A stretch of DNA of 11,473 nucleotides. Source: Actinomycetes bacterium. GTDB taxonomy: Bacteria > Actinomycetota > Actinomycetes > Actinomycetales > Microbacteriaceae. Made by a program: the position numbers and the translations under genes. This document shows positions 5,357 through 11,473 of the stretch, in pieces. Position 1 is the first letter of the stretch; every line of letters starts with the position of its first letter. The stretch is from NCBI GenBank assembly GCA_023421635.1, contig JAEZSU010000244.1, forward strand, positions 1-11,473, read 5' to 3'. Under the pieces are notes generated by a model. It saw only the letters and a program-made list of their open reading frames with translations. It made no database searches and had not been told where the DNA came from.

Positions 5357-7945
5357 TCAGCTGCGGCCGGCCGGCTCCGGGTCCTGCTCGGCCGCGGTGT
5401 GGACCGGGTGGCGCCGTTCGAGCGCCGCACCTTCCACATCCACGTCGGGCAGGATGCGGTCGAGCCACCGCGGCAGCCACCACGCGGATCTGCCGAGCAG
5501 GTGGAGCAGCGCGGGGGTGAGCACCATGCGCACCACGAACGCGTCGAAGAGCACGCCGATGGCGAGGCCGAAGCCGAGGGGCCGGATCATCGCCAGGTGC
5601 GAGAACACGAACCCGCCGAACACCGAGATCATGATGATCGCGGCCGCCGTGACCACGGCCCGGCCGTTGTGGAGGCCGGCCACGACCGCGGAGCGCGCGG
5701 GCATGCCGTGCACGTACGACTCCCGCATCCCCGAGACGAGGAAGAGCTGGTAGTCCATGGCCAAGCCGAACAGCACGCCCATGATGAGGATCGGTGCGAA
5801 GCTCAGCACCGGGCCGGGGTCGTGCACGCCGAACACGGTGGAGAGCCAGCCCCACTGGTAGATCGCGGTCACGGCGCCGAGCGCCGCGAACAGCGACAGC
5901 ACGTACCCGAGGGTCGCGATGACGGGCACCAGGATCGACCGGAACACGACGATCATGATGATCAGCGAGAGCCCGACCACGACCACGAGGTAGACCGGCA
6001 GCGCGTCGGCGAGCTTCTGCGACACGTCGATGTTGCCGGAGGCCGTGCCTGCGACCCCGATGGCGACCTCGCCGTCGACGCCCGGGACGTCGTCGAGCGG
6101 CGACAGCGCCCGGAGGTCATGCACGAGCTGCTCGGTCGACGCAGTGGTCGGGCCTTCCTCGGGGATCACCTGGAAGGCTGCGATCGTGCCGCCGTCGGAC
6201 ACGGCGATCGGCGCGACGGCCGCCACGTCGTCCTGGTCGAGCAGGGTCGTGGCGATGTCGGCCTGCAGCGCCACCTCGTCGTCGTCGGACACCGCGGTGG
6301 GGAGCTCCGCGACCACCAGCAGCGGGCCGTTCATCCCGGCACCGAACTTGTCGGTGATGGTCGTGTGCGCCTTGTACTGGGTGGTGTCGGTCGCCTCGCT
6401 CGAGCCGTCCGGCAGCCCGAGTCGCATCGAGAGCGCAGGGATGGCGATGATGAGCAGTGCGACGATCGCCACGGCGCCCTGCAGGATCGCGCGGCCCGTG
6501 CCCATCGGCTTCGGGGTGCCCACGGCGTGGTCGGGGTGACCGATCCGTGCGCGGGCGCGCCGGCCGAGCACGCGGAACTTCATCATGCCGAGCAGCGCCG
6601 GGGTGAGCGAGATGGCCACGAGCACCGCCACGACGACGCAGACGGCTGCCACGGTGCCCATCACCCCGAGGAACGGGATGCCGGTGACGTTCAGCGCGAG
6701 CAGTGCGACCACGACGGTGGAACCCGCGAACACGACGGCGTTCCCGGAGGTGCCGTTGGCGAGCCCGATCGATTCGTGGAGGTCCATCCCGCTCAGCAGC
6801 TGCCGCCGGTGGCGGTTGAGGATGAACAGCGCGTAGTCGATGCCGACGGCGAGGCCCAGCATGACCCCGAGCACGGGGGTGATGGAGGCCATGTCGACGA
6901 CGCCGGAGAAGGCCATGGAGCCGGCGACGCCGACGCCCACGCCCACCAGCGAGGTGATGATCGGTGCGATCGCGGGCAGCACGGCGCGCAGCATCACCAG
7001 CAGCACGATCGCGGCGATGAACATGCCGACGATCTCGCCGACGCCGACGATGCCCTCGATCGAGGTCGCGATGGTCGACGAGTACTCGACCGTGACGCCG
7101 TCGATGTCGGCGTCGTCGAGCATCGCGGCGACGTCTGCCTTCAGCTCCGGGGAGAGGGAGTAGAGGTCGTCCTCGAACGCGATCGTGCCGATCGCGGCGG
7201 TGCCGTCCTCGGACACCATGCGGATGTCGGATGCCGCGGCGAGCAGCGTCTCCCCGTCGGCGAGCTTCTGCGCCTCGCTCTCGAGGGTCGCCCGGTTCTC
7301 GTCGAGCGTGGCCTGTCCCTGGTCGAGTTGCGCCTGCTGCGCGTCGAGCTGGCCCTGCTGGGCGTCCAGCTGTGCCTGCTGCGCGTCGAAGCGGGCCTTC
7401 GCCTGCTCGTAGACACCGGCCGCCTTCGCCTGTGCGACGGCGTCCTCGAGCTGCGCCTTGCCGGCGTCGAGCTGCGCCTGCCCGGCATCCAGCTGCGCCT
7501 GGCCCGCGTCGAGCTGGTCCTGCGCGGCGTCGAGCTGGGCTCGGCCGCCCTCGAGCTGCTGTGCGCCGGCGGCGAGCTGCTGCTCCTGGTCGGCGCGCTG
7601 CTGCTCGGTCTGGAACGGGGCGGAGACCCCGGCGACGCCGTCGACGTCGCCGATCTCGGTGAGCAGCGATCCGATGGCCGCTTCCTGGTCGGCGGTGAAC
7701 GGTGCGTCGTCGTCGGTCGCGAACACGACCTGGCCGGTCGCGCCGGCGAGGTCGGGGAGGGCGTCGGAGAGCTGGTCGCTGACCCGCTCGGTCTCGGTCC
7801 CCGGGATGGAGAAGCTCGTCGCGAGGGTCCCGCCGAACGCGAGGAACGACCCGCCCGCGAGTCCGAGCACGACGATCCAGCCGAGCAGCACCGCCCACGC
7901 GCGGCGGGCCGCGAAGCGGCCGAGACGGTAGAGAAGATTCGCCAC
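5357..7945 (-). CDS. MMPL-family transporter (RND superfamily) with coiled-coil periplasmic insert
   Basis: This is an 862-residue inner-membrane exporter of the MMPL/RND type, driven by the proton gradient. The first membrane helix is at ~17-38. A large external domain (40-290) contains a heptad-rich coiled coil. A membrane block follows at ~295-455, then a second external domain (510-645) and a second membrane block (650-820). The paired Asp-Tyr residues of the proton relay are present in both halves: Asp370-Tyr371 (GIDYALF) and Asp731-Tyr732 (AMDYQLF). I chose GTG 7945 because GAAGGG (7952-7957) lies 6 nt before it and the protein then opens MANLLYRLGRFAARRAW. The ATG at 7987 would add 14 unlikely residues. 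The gene is divergent from a TetR gene that probably represses it. The substrate is unknown: lipid, peptide or drug are all possible for the family. Confidence 0.93.
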   Translation of the reverse strand: MANLLYRLGRFAARRAWAVLLGWIVVLGLAGGSFLAFGGTLATSFSIPGTETERVSDQLSDALPDLAGATGQVVFATDDDAPFTADQEAAIGSLLTEIGDVDGVAGVSAPFQTEQQRADQEQQLAAGAQQLEGGRAQLDAAQDQLDAGQAQLDAGQAQLDAGKAQLEDAVAQAKAAGVYEQAKARFDAQQAQLDAQQGQLDAQQAQLDQGQATLDENRATLESEAQKLADGETLLAAASDIRMVSEDGTAAIGTIAFEDDLYSLSPELKADVAAMLDDADIDGVTVEYSSTIATSIEGIVGVGEIVGMFIAAIVLLVMLRAVLPAIAPIITSLVGVGVGVAGSMAFSGVVDMASITPVLGVMLGLAVGIDYALFILNRHRRQLLSGMDLHESIGLANGTSGNAVVFAGSTVVVALLALNVTGIPFLGVMGTVAAVCVVVAVLVAISLTPALLGMMKFRVLGRRARARIGHPDHAVGTPKPMGTGRAILQGAVAIVALLIIAIPALSMRLGLPDGSSEATDTTQYKAHTTITDKFGAGMNGPLLVVAELPTAVSDDDEVALQADIATTLLDQDDVAAVAPIAVSDGGTIAAFQVIPEEGPTTASTEQLVHDLRALSPLDDVPGVDGEVAIGVAGTASGNIDVSQKLADALPVYLVVVVGLSLIIMIVVFRSILVPVIATLGYVLSLFAALGAVTAIYQWGWLSTVFGVHDPGPVLSFAPILIMGVLFGLAMDYQLFLVSGMRESYVHGMPARSAVVAGLHNGRAVVTAAAIIMISVFGGFVFSHLAMIRPLGFGLAIGVLFDAFVVRMVLTPALLHLLGRSAWWLPRWLDRILPDVDVEGAALERRHPVHTAAEQDPEPAGRS
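7238..7606 (-). repeat. Heptad repeat tract encoding the MMPL coiled coil
   Basis: Residues ~114-236 of the transporter are built from 7-residue units such as AQLDAGQ, AQLDAGK, AQLDAQQ and GQLDAQQ, so the DNA repeats with a 21-bp period. Leu recurs at one position of each heptad. Two runs (135-170 and 190-222) are separated by AQAKAAGVYEQAKARFD, consistent with a helical hairpin that projects from the membrane. Near-identical codons (gagctgcgcctg-like) suggest growth by slippage. Confidence 0.75.
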
Positions 7946-7999
7946 AGCGAGCCCTTCGTCAAAACAAACGGTCTGAGGGCGCGTCATCGAGCCGCCTCA

Positions 8000-8020
8000 A
8001 ATTTATCCGACGTGTGTCGG
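8000..8020. promoter_or_regulatory. Candidate TetR operator and MMPL -10 box in the divergent region
   Basis: CCGAC (8007-8011), GTGT and GTCGG (8016-8020) form a perfect inverted repeat typical of a dimer-binding site. Directly beside it, the minus strand reads TAAATT (8005-8000), which fits a -10 box (TANNNT) for the MMPL gene. A repressor on the repeat would cover the spacer of that promoter. Assignment to the neighbouring TetR protein is inference from position. Confidence 0.45.
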
Positions 8021-8086
8021 GGACCTGGCGGTCGTGTTCGGATTCTCAGCGAATGGTCGGCGGACGCGAACGCAGCATCGAACTGA

Positions 8087-8099
8087 CACAATCGGTTCC
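8087..8099 (+). promoter_or_regulatory. Candidate leaderless promoter box of the TetR gene
   Basis: CACAAT (8087-8092) lies 7 nt before ATG 8100. No Shine-Dalgarno is present upstream of that ATG, so transcription beginning at the ATG is plausible. The match is weak (four of six to TATAAT) and no -35 box is clear. Confidence 0.3.
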
Positions 8100-8675
8100 A
8101 TGGATCCCAGAGCAGCGCGCACGCGGGGACGCCTGCAGGATGCACTGCTCGAGCTCGCCCGCGAGCGTCCGCTCGACGAGATCACGGTCGGTGACATCAC
8201 CGACCGTGCCGCGGTGAACCGGTCGAGCTTCTACCAGCATTACTCCGACAAGGACACGCTGCTCGCCGATGCGCTCGAACGCGTCATCGACGACGTGTCC
8301 GACCAGCTCCGCTCGCGCGCGGAGCCGTTGCCGCTGGGCATGCCGGAGGAGTTGCAGCAGTACCTGGCGCACCTGGCCGCGAACGCGCCACTGTATCGCC
8401 GGGTGCTGGGCGAGCACGGCTCGACGGTCGTCACCGCCCGGCTCCGGCGCCGGGTGGAGCGCATCGTCTCGGAGACCATCGACGCGGTCGATTCGCCGGC
8501 GTTCGTCGGCATCCCGCTCGACGTCGTCGCCGCCGGGATCGCAGGCACGGCGCTCGGGGTGATCACCGCCTGGATCGCCAGGGATCCGGTGCCGCCGCTC
8601 GAGGTCGCCAGCAATTGGTTGTGGCAGGTGCTCACAGGCCCCGGCGTCGTCGCCGTGGCGGAGGGGGATGTGTGA
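8100..8675 (+). CDS. TetR/AcrR-family transcriptional regulator
   Basis: This is a 191-residue TetR-family repressor. The N-terminal HTH spans ~12-55: LQDALLELARERPLDEITVG, then DITDRAAVNRSSFYQHYSDK with the family's FY-HY-DK signature. Residues 60-180 form the helical ligand/dimer domain, with a hydrophobic helix at 138-160. I chose ATG 8100; extending to GTG 8034 would add 22 residues with no family likeness. The gene is divergent from the MMPL transporter with a 154-bp shared region, the typical arrangement for a local, ligand-released repressor of an exporter. Its TGA overlaps the ATG of the next gene, so the two are co-transcribed and probably translationally coupled. The ligand is unknown. 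Confidence 0.9.
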   Translation: MDPRAARTRGRLQDALLELARERPLDEITVGDITDRAAVNRSSFYQHYSDKDTLLADALERVIDDVSDQLRSRAEPLPLGMPEELQQYLAHLAANAPLYRRVLGEHGSTVVTARLRRRVERIVSETIDAVDSPAFVGIPLDVVAAGIAGTALGVITAWIARDPVPPLEVASNWLWQVLTGPGVVAVAEGDV

Positions 8676-9145
8676 TGGGACGACGTTCGAAGGACCCCGG
8701 GCCGCAGATCGTCTGGCGCGTGCTGGTCACCGGCAATGCGACCGACGTGGTCGACGCCCTCATGGCGGGCGCCCGTCGCGAGCAGATCGAACTCATCGAT
8801 GCGGGCAGCACGGAGCGCGCGAACGTCGCGATCGCCGCCGTGCGCACGAGTTCGCGCTCGACCCTCGCGCTCGGCATCAAGACCCTCGACGAGGTGGCCG
8901 CGTTCATCGAGCCCGACGCCCCCCGACTGGTGATCGCGGTGCGGGCGAAGCTGACGATCACGCCCGACCGCCTGCTCGGCCCGCTCGTGCGCGAGATCCT
9001 GTTCCAGGTGGCAGTCGCCGCGACGGGCCTCGAAGGCGTCAAGAAGCTGCGCACCGCCCGGGCACGGTTCGGGTCGGCGCTGCTCGACGCGGCCGGCCTG
9101 CACGTCTTCCGCGTGGGACGGATGCGGATCCAGCCGCCATCCTGA
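8675..9145 (+). CDS. Hypothetical protein coupled to the TetR gene
   Basis: I do not recognise this 156-residue protein. It has no signal peptide, no membrane helix and no cysteine, so it is probably cytosolic. The composition suggests alternating strands and helices (IVWRVLVTG at 12-20, LVIAVRAKLTI at 85-95, a helix at 99-118). The C-terminus is basic (LRTARARF, FRVGRMRI), and the N-terminus is also charged (MGRRSKDPG). Two central stretches, VAIAAVRTSSRSTLALGIK (51-69) and LVIAVRAKLTI, look like related strands. The ATG shares its A with the TGA of the TetR gene (TGATG), and GGAGGG at 8660-8665 is a good ribosome site. Co-transcription with TetR suggests a tie to the regulator or its exporter, but no function can be given. 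A codon pattern like that of its neighbours supports a real gene. Confidence 0.75.
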   Translation: MGRRSKDPGPQIVWRVLVTGNATDVVDALMAGARREQIELIDAGSTERANVAIAAVRTSSRSTLALGIKTLDEVAAFIEPDAPRLVIAVRAKLTITPDRLLGPLVREILFQVAVAATGLEGVKKLRTARARFGSALLDAAGLHVFRVGRMRIQPPS

Positions 9146-9166
9146 GCTCTTTCATCATCCGGGCGC

Positions 9167-9215
9167 ATTCGACGAATTCAGTTGCATTATCGAGTAGGGA
9201 CAACTGAATCAGTTG
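9167..9215. promoter_or_regulatory. Probable Lrp/AsnC operator cluster
   Basis: CAACTGA (9201-9207) and TCAGTTG (9209-9215) form a perfect 15-bp inverted repeat around a single A. A further TCAGTTG lies at 9178-9184, exactly 31 bp (about three helical turns) from the downstream copy. The longer ATTCAGTTG (9176-9184) is the full complement of CAACTGAAT (9201-9209). ATTCGACGAAT (9167-9177) is a further 11-bp palindrome. The cluster ends at the presumed -35 region of the Lrp gene, as expected for autoregulation. Confidence 0.6.
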
Positions 9216-9242
9216 CGTTGGGTGACTGCGGAGGCCTACGCT
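9213..9242 (+). promoter_or_regulatory. Candidate leaderless promoter of the Lrp gene
   Basis: TTGCGT (9213-9218), an 18-nt spacer and TACGCT (9237-9242, fitting TANNNT) place the transcript start at ATG 9249, 6 nt downstream. GGAGG at 9230-9234 is 14 nt from that ATG, too far to be its ribosome site. The -35 box overlaps the last operator half-site. Confidence 0.5.
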
Positions 9243-9248
9243 GGGCAC

Positions 9249-9713
9249 ATGCCCCCCACCACTCCCCCGGCCCTCGACCGCGTCTCGAAGCAGATCATCG
9301 AACTCTTGCAGGAGGACGGCCGGCGCCCGTACGGCGAGATCGGACGCGCCGTCGGCCTGAGCGAAGCCGCGACCCGCCAGCGCGTGCAGCGCATGATCGA
9401 AGCCGGAGTGATCCAGATCGTGGCGGTGTCCGACCCGATGCAGCTCGGCTTCCACCGGATGTCGATGATCTGCATCCGGGTCAGCGGGGATCCGCGCGCC
9501 GTCGCGGCGCAGCTCGCGGAGATCCCGGAGTTGAGTTATGTCGTCGTCACCCTCGGCAGCTTCGACATCCTCGCCGAGGCGGTCTGCGAGGACGACGCCG
9601 ACCTGCTCGAACTCATCCTCACCCGCATCCGGACCATCCCGGGCGTCACGCACACCGAGTCCCTCCAGTACGGCGGGCTGTACAAGGACCACTACAACTG
9701 GGGTACGCGCTGA
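9249..9713 (+). CDS. Lrp/AsnC-family transcriptional regulator
   Basis: This is a 154-residue feast/famine regulator. Residues 10-57 carry the AsnC-type winged HTH (LDRVSKQIIELLQEDGRRPY, then GEIGRAVGLSEAATRQRVQR with the recognition helix). The RAM ligand/oligomer domain covers ~70-145 and includes the conserved GSFDI turn (103-107). ATG 9249 gives a normal family N-terminus; the in-frame TTG at 9213 would add 12 unneeded residues. Such proteins sense an amino acid or related amine and often control the gene beside them. Here the oxidase gene starts 19 bp downstream on the same strand, so one operon is likely, with autoregulation through the TCAGTTG cluster. The effector is unknown. Confidence 0.92.
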   Translation: MPPTTPPALDRVSKQIIELLQEDGRRPYGEIGRAVGLSEAATRQRVQRMIEAGVIQIVAVSDPMQLGFHRMSMICIRVSGDPRAVAAQLAEIPELSYVVVTLGSFDILAEAVCEDDADLLELILTRIRTIPGVTHTESLQYGGLYKDHYNWGTR

Positions 9714-9732
9714 GCGCACCCGGGGAGCACCC

Positions 9733-11136
9733 ATGGGAACCACCGTCTTCGAACGGCAGGCGCCGGAACGCCGCGTCGTCGACCACGCACTCCGGGGCAC
9801 CGAGCTGCGGACGTTCTGGCTCGACGACCTGACGCGCCCGCGCTTCCCGCGCCTCATGGCCGACACCGCGGCCGACCTCGCGATCGTCGGCGGCGGGTAC
9901 ACCGGGCTGTGGACCGCGGTGCGGGCGAAGGAGCGTGACCCTGGTCGGCGCGTCGTCGTGCTCGAGGCGTCGCAGGTCGCGTGGGCGGCCTCGGGCCGGA
10001 ACGGTGGGTTCTGCGAGGCCAGCCTCACCCACGGGTACGAGAACGGGCTGAGCCGGTGGCCCGAGGAGATCGACCGGCTGGAGCACCTCGGCATCGAGAA
10101 CCTCGACGGCATCGAGGCGACGATCGCGCGCTACGACATGCAGGTCGACTTCGAACGCACCGGGCAGCTCTCGGTCGCAGTGGAACCGCACCAGGTCGAT
10201 TGGCTCCGCGACGAGGCGGGGTTCCTCGACCGCGACGCGGTGCGTGCCGAGGTGCACTCCGACACCTACCTCGCGGGCGCGTGGGACCGGGACGGCTGCG
10301 CGATGGTGCACCCGGCCAAACTCGGACTGGAGCTCGCACGGGTCGCGACCGAGCTCGGGGTGGAGATCTTCGAGCACACCCTGGTGCACCGCATCGACGA
10401 AGCCCCGCACGGTGCGGTCACCCTCGTCACCGACCGCGGCGGGGTGACCGCATCCGCCGTCGCGCTCGGGACCAACGCGTTCCCGTCGCTCCTGCGGCGA
10501 AACCGGCTCATGACGGTTCCCGTGTACGACTACGTGCTCATGACCGAGCCGCTCACCGCCGAGCAGCTCGCCGCAGTGGGCTGGTCGAACCGGCAGGGGC
10601 TGGCCGACAGTGCGAACCAGTTCCACTACTACCGGCTCACCGCCGACAACCGCATCCTGTTCGGCGGGTACGACGCGATCTACCACTTCGGCGGCAAGGT
10701 TCGGCCGAAGTACGAGGACCGCATGGCCAGCCATAGACGGCTCGCCTCGCACTTCTTCACCACCTTCCCGCAACTCGAGGGGCTGCGGTTCACCCACCGG
10801 TGGGCGGGCGTGATCGACTCGTCCAGCCGTTTCTGCGCGTTCTTCGGCACCGCGCGGCGCGGCCGCGTCGCCTACGCCACGGGGTTCACCGGCCTCGGCG
10901 TCGGCGCCTCGCGGTTCGCCGCCGACGTGATGCTCGACCTGCTCGACGGAGCGGAGACCGAGCGCACGCACCTGCGGATGGTGCGGGAGCGCCCGATCCC
11001 CTTCCCGCCGGAGCCGGCGGCGTCGATCGGCGTCAACCTCGTGCGGCGCTCGATGGACAAGGCCGACCACGACGGCGGGCGCCGCGACCTGCTGCTTCGC
11101 ACGCTCGACGCCGTGGGGATGGGGTTCGACTCCTGA
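9733..11136 (+). CDS. FAD-dependent amine/amino-acid oxidoreductase (DAO fold, gamma-glutamylputrescine-oxidase-like)
   Basis: This is a 467-residue flavoenzyme of the D-amino-acid-oxidase (DAO) fold. The dinucleotide-binding motif is IVGGGYTG (51-58), followed by VVVLEA with Glu79 placed to hold the ribose. ASGRNGGFCEASLTHG (87-101 region) matches the flavin loop of the PuuB/YcjA-like group. The C-terminal FAD contact is near 377-404 (YATGFTGLGVGASRFAADVM). A ~60-residue tail follows. ATG 9733 is supported by GGGGAG (9722-9727) 5 nt upstream; a longer frame from 9538 would overlap the Lrp gene. It probably oxidises a primary or secondary amine, with an aldehyde or keto acid plus reduced flavin as products. 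Gamma-glutamylputrescine is one candidate substrate, but no puuA- or puuC-like gene is in the window. It is co-transcribed with the Lrp regulator, which presumably responds to the substrate. Confidence 0.85.
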   Translation: MGTTVFERQAPERRVVDHALRGTELRTFWLDDLTRPRFPRLMADTAADLAIVGGGYTGLWTAVRAKERDPGRRVVVLEASQVAWAASGRNGGFCEASLTHGYENGLSRWPEEIDRLEHLGIENLDGIEATIARYDMQVDFERTGQLSVAVEPHQVDWLRDEAGFLDRDAVRAEVHSDTYLAGAWDRDGCAMVHPAKLGLELARVATELGVEIFEHTLVHRIDEAPHGAVTLVTDRGGVTASAVALGTNAFPSLLRRNRLMTVPVYDYVLMTEPLTAEQLAAVGWSNRQGLADSANQFHYYRLTADNRILFGGYDAIYHFGGKVRPKYEDRMASHRRLASHFFTTFPQLEGLRFTHRWAGVIDSSSRFCAFFGTARRGRVAYATGFTGLGVGASRFAADVMLDLLDGAETERTHLRMVRERPIPFPPEPAASIGVNLVRRSMDKADHDGGRRDLLLRTLDAVGMGFDS

Positions 11137-11154
11137 TCGGCGGGGCGTGTGCGG

Positions 11155-11184
11155 CGAGCCGTCGGAATGACGAGCCGTCGGAAT
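11155..11184 (+). repeat. 14-bp direct repeat beside the inverted repeat
   Basis: CGAGCCGTCGGAAT occurs at 11155-11168 and again at 11171-11184, with a 2-bp GA between. The second copy runs into the left arm of the 18-bp inverted repeat, so the outer part of the arm is duplicated on one side only. Confidence 0.7.
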
Positions 11185-11252
11185 TCAGGCTGTACGTCGC
11201 CGACCTGCAGCCGGACCCCGGCGGGGCCGCGCTGAGCCTGAATTCCGACGGC
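11174..11252. repeat. 18-bp inverted repeat with 43-nt loop (REP/MITE-like element or bidirectional terminator)
   Basis: GCCGTCGGAATTCAGGCT (11174-11191) is the exact reverse complement of AGCCTGAATTCCGACGGC (11235-11252). The loop is GC-rich and contains CTGCAG and CCCCGGCGGGG. It lies 37 bp after the oxidase stop and 8 bp before the TGA of a minus-strand coding remnant, where a bidirectional terminator would be expected. The arm length, the AT-containing GAATTC core and the flanking partial duplication also fit a mobile palindromic element. No transposase is nearby. Confidence 0.6.
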
Positions 11253-11253
11253 C

Positions 11254-11269
11254 GCGGCCCTCAGGCCGC
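11254..11269. other. Short GC hairpin over the stop codon of the minus-strand remnant
   Basis: GCGGCC (11254-11259) and GGCCGC (11264-11269) pair around a CTCA loop. The loop contains the TGA stop (11263-11261 on the minus strand). It may simply stack with the larger inverted repeat next to it. Confidence 0.4.
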
Positions 11270-11389
11270 GTCTCGAACCTCGCGGGCGAACCGCTCCCCG
11301 TGGTCGCGGAGCGTGGCGATGTGCCGCGCCATGGCTGCCTCGACGGCGAAGCCGAGGTAGGCACTGCGCCCGGGTACAGGTGCCACCAC
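11261..11389 (-). pseudogene. C-terminal coding remnant ending in a 35-bp repeat array
   Basis: The minus-strand frame that ends at TGA 11263-11261 has almost only G or C in codon third positions over its last ~32 codons and encodes an amphipathic helix: AYLGFAVEAAMARHIATLRD followed by HGERFAREVRDAA. Going upstream, coding character fades (GTGGTGGCACCTGTACCC) and the frame meets the repeat at 11389; a stop in the first repeat copy (11411-11413) closes it. A 42-residue ORF from GTG 11389 without a ribosome site is possible, but a gene whose 5' part was lost or displaced by the repeat is more likely. I do not recognise the family. Confidence 0.35.
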
Positions 11390-11473
11390 GTTTCGTCGCG
11401 CTGCGCTCGCTCAACGACCGAAGCGTTTCGTCTCGCTGCGCTCGCTCAACGACCGAAGCGTTTCGTCTCGCTG
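11389..11473. repeat. 35-bp tandem repeat array running off the right edge
   Basis: Units start at 11389, 11424 and 11459 with an exact 35-bp period. The first two copies differ at one base (cgtttcgtcG versus cgtttcgtcT), and the third is cut after 15 bp by the window. The core is TTTCGTCTCGCTGCGCTCGC followed by TCAACGACCGAAG. It has no dyad long enough to be a CRISPR repeat and no spacers. I recall similar units between genes in Microbacterium-like genomes, but this could not be checked here. Confidence 0.85.

Noticed and set aside
5289..5855. Extension of the SDR frame by 189 residues upstream of ATG 5288
   Set aside because: The extension is Arg/Ala/Pro-rich, lies over the MMPL 3' end and the hairpin, and the SDR fold starts normally after ATG 5288.
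5330..8086. 918-codon plus-strand frame opposite MMPL
   Set aside because: It is antisense to a full MMPL gene. Its His/Arg/Asp-rich and Leu-rich repeats come from the heptad DNA read backwards.
9646..11070. 474-codon minus-strand frame opposite the oxidase
   Set aside because: The oxidase frame has the FAD motif, a ribosome site and normal length; this frame has no recognisable domain.
11389..11473. CRISPR array at the right edge
   Set aside because: The units are directly adjacent with a 35-bp period and no spacers, and no cas genes are present.
11137..11473. Further full gene in the last 337 bases
   Set aside because: Only the inverted repeat, the short minus-strand remnant and the 35-bp repeats can be supported; longer frames here are extensions of shadows.

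Overview
The window is GC-rich DNA with high-GC codon third positions. It looks like the chromosome of an actinobacterium, most likely in Microbacteriaceae. The evidence is base composition, several probable leaderless starts (a TANNNT box 6-7 nt before an ATG and no Shine-Dalgarno), an actinobacterial thioester/DUF5979 surface protein, and a 35-bp tandem repeat of a kind I recall from Microbacterium-type genomes. The family assignment is inference.

Left part (1-4448). The 3' end of a polytopic lipase-maturation-factor-family gene (+) converges on a 703-residue covalent-adhesin-like surface protein (-). A 12-bp-stem hairpin lies between the two stops. The surface protein has a signal peptide, a Cys/Gln thioester domain, three ~100-residue DUF5979-type repeats and an LSATG sorting signal. 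A 335-bp divergent intergenic region separates it from an orphan NarL/LuxR-type response regulator (+). That region holds unusually dense secondary structure, including interleaved inverted repeats.

Centre (4464-8675). The regulator converges on an SDR oxidoreductase (-). Upstream of it on the same strand is a large MMPL-family (RND superfamily) transporter with a long heptad-rich periplasmic segment. A 61-nt hairpin lies between the MMPL stop and the SDR start, and the probable SDR promoter box falls inside it. A TetR regulator (+) is divergent from MMPL, the usual arrangement for local repression of an exporter.

Right part (8675-11473). The TetR gene overlaps the start of a small unrecognised gene by one base. 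Next come an Lrp/AsnC regulator and an FAD-dependent amine/amino-acid oxidase-like gene in one probable operon. Its promoter region carries three copies of TCAGTTG/CAACTGA in alternating orientation. The window ends with an 18-bp-arm inverted repeat, a short C-terminal coding remnant (-) and the start of the 35-bp tandem repeat.

I see no phage, CRISPR, tRNA, rRNA or transposase genes, and no clear multi-gene system that is new to science. The most unusual items are the structured leader before the response regulator, the hairpin/promoter overlap before the SDR gene, the Lrp operator geometry, and the inverted repeat plus truncated gene at the right edge.
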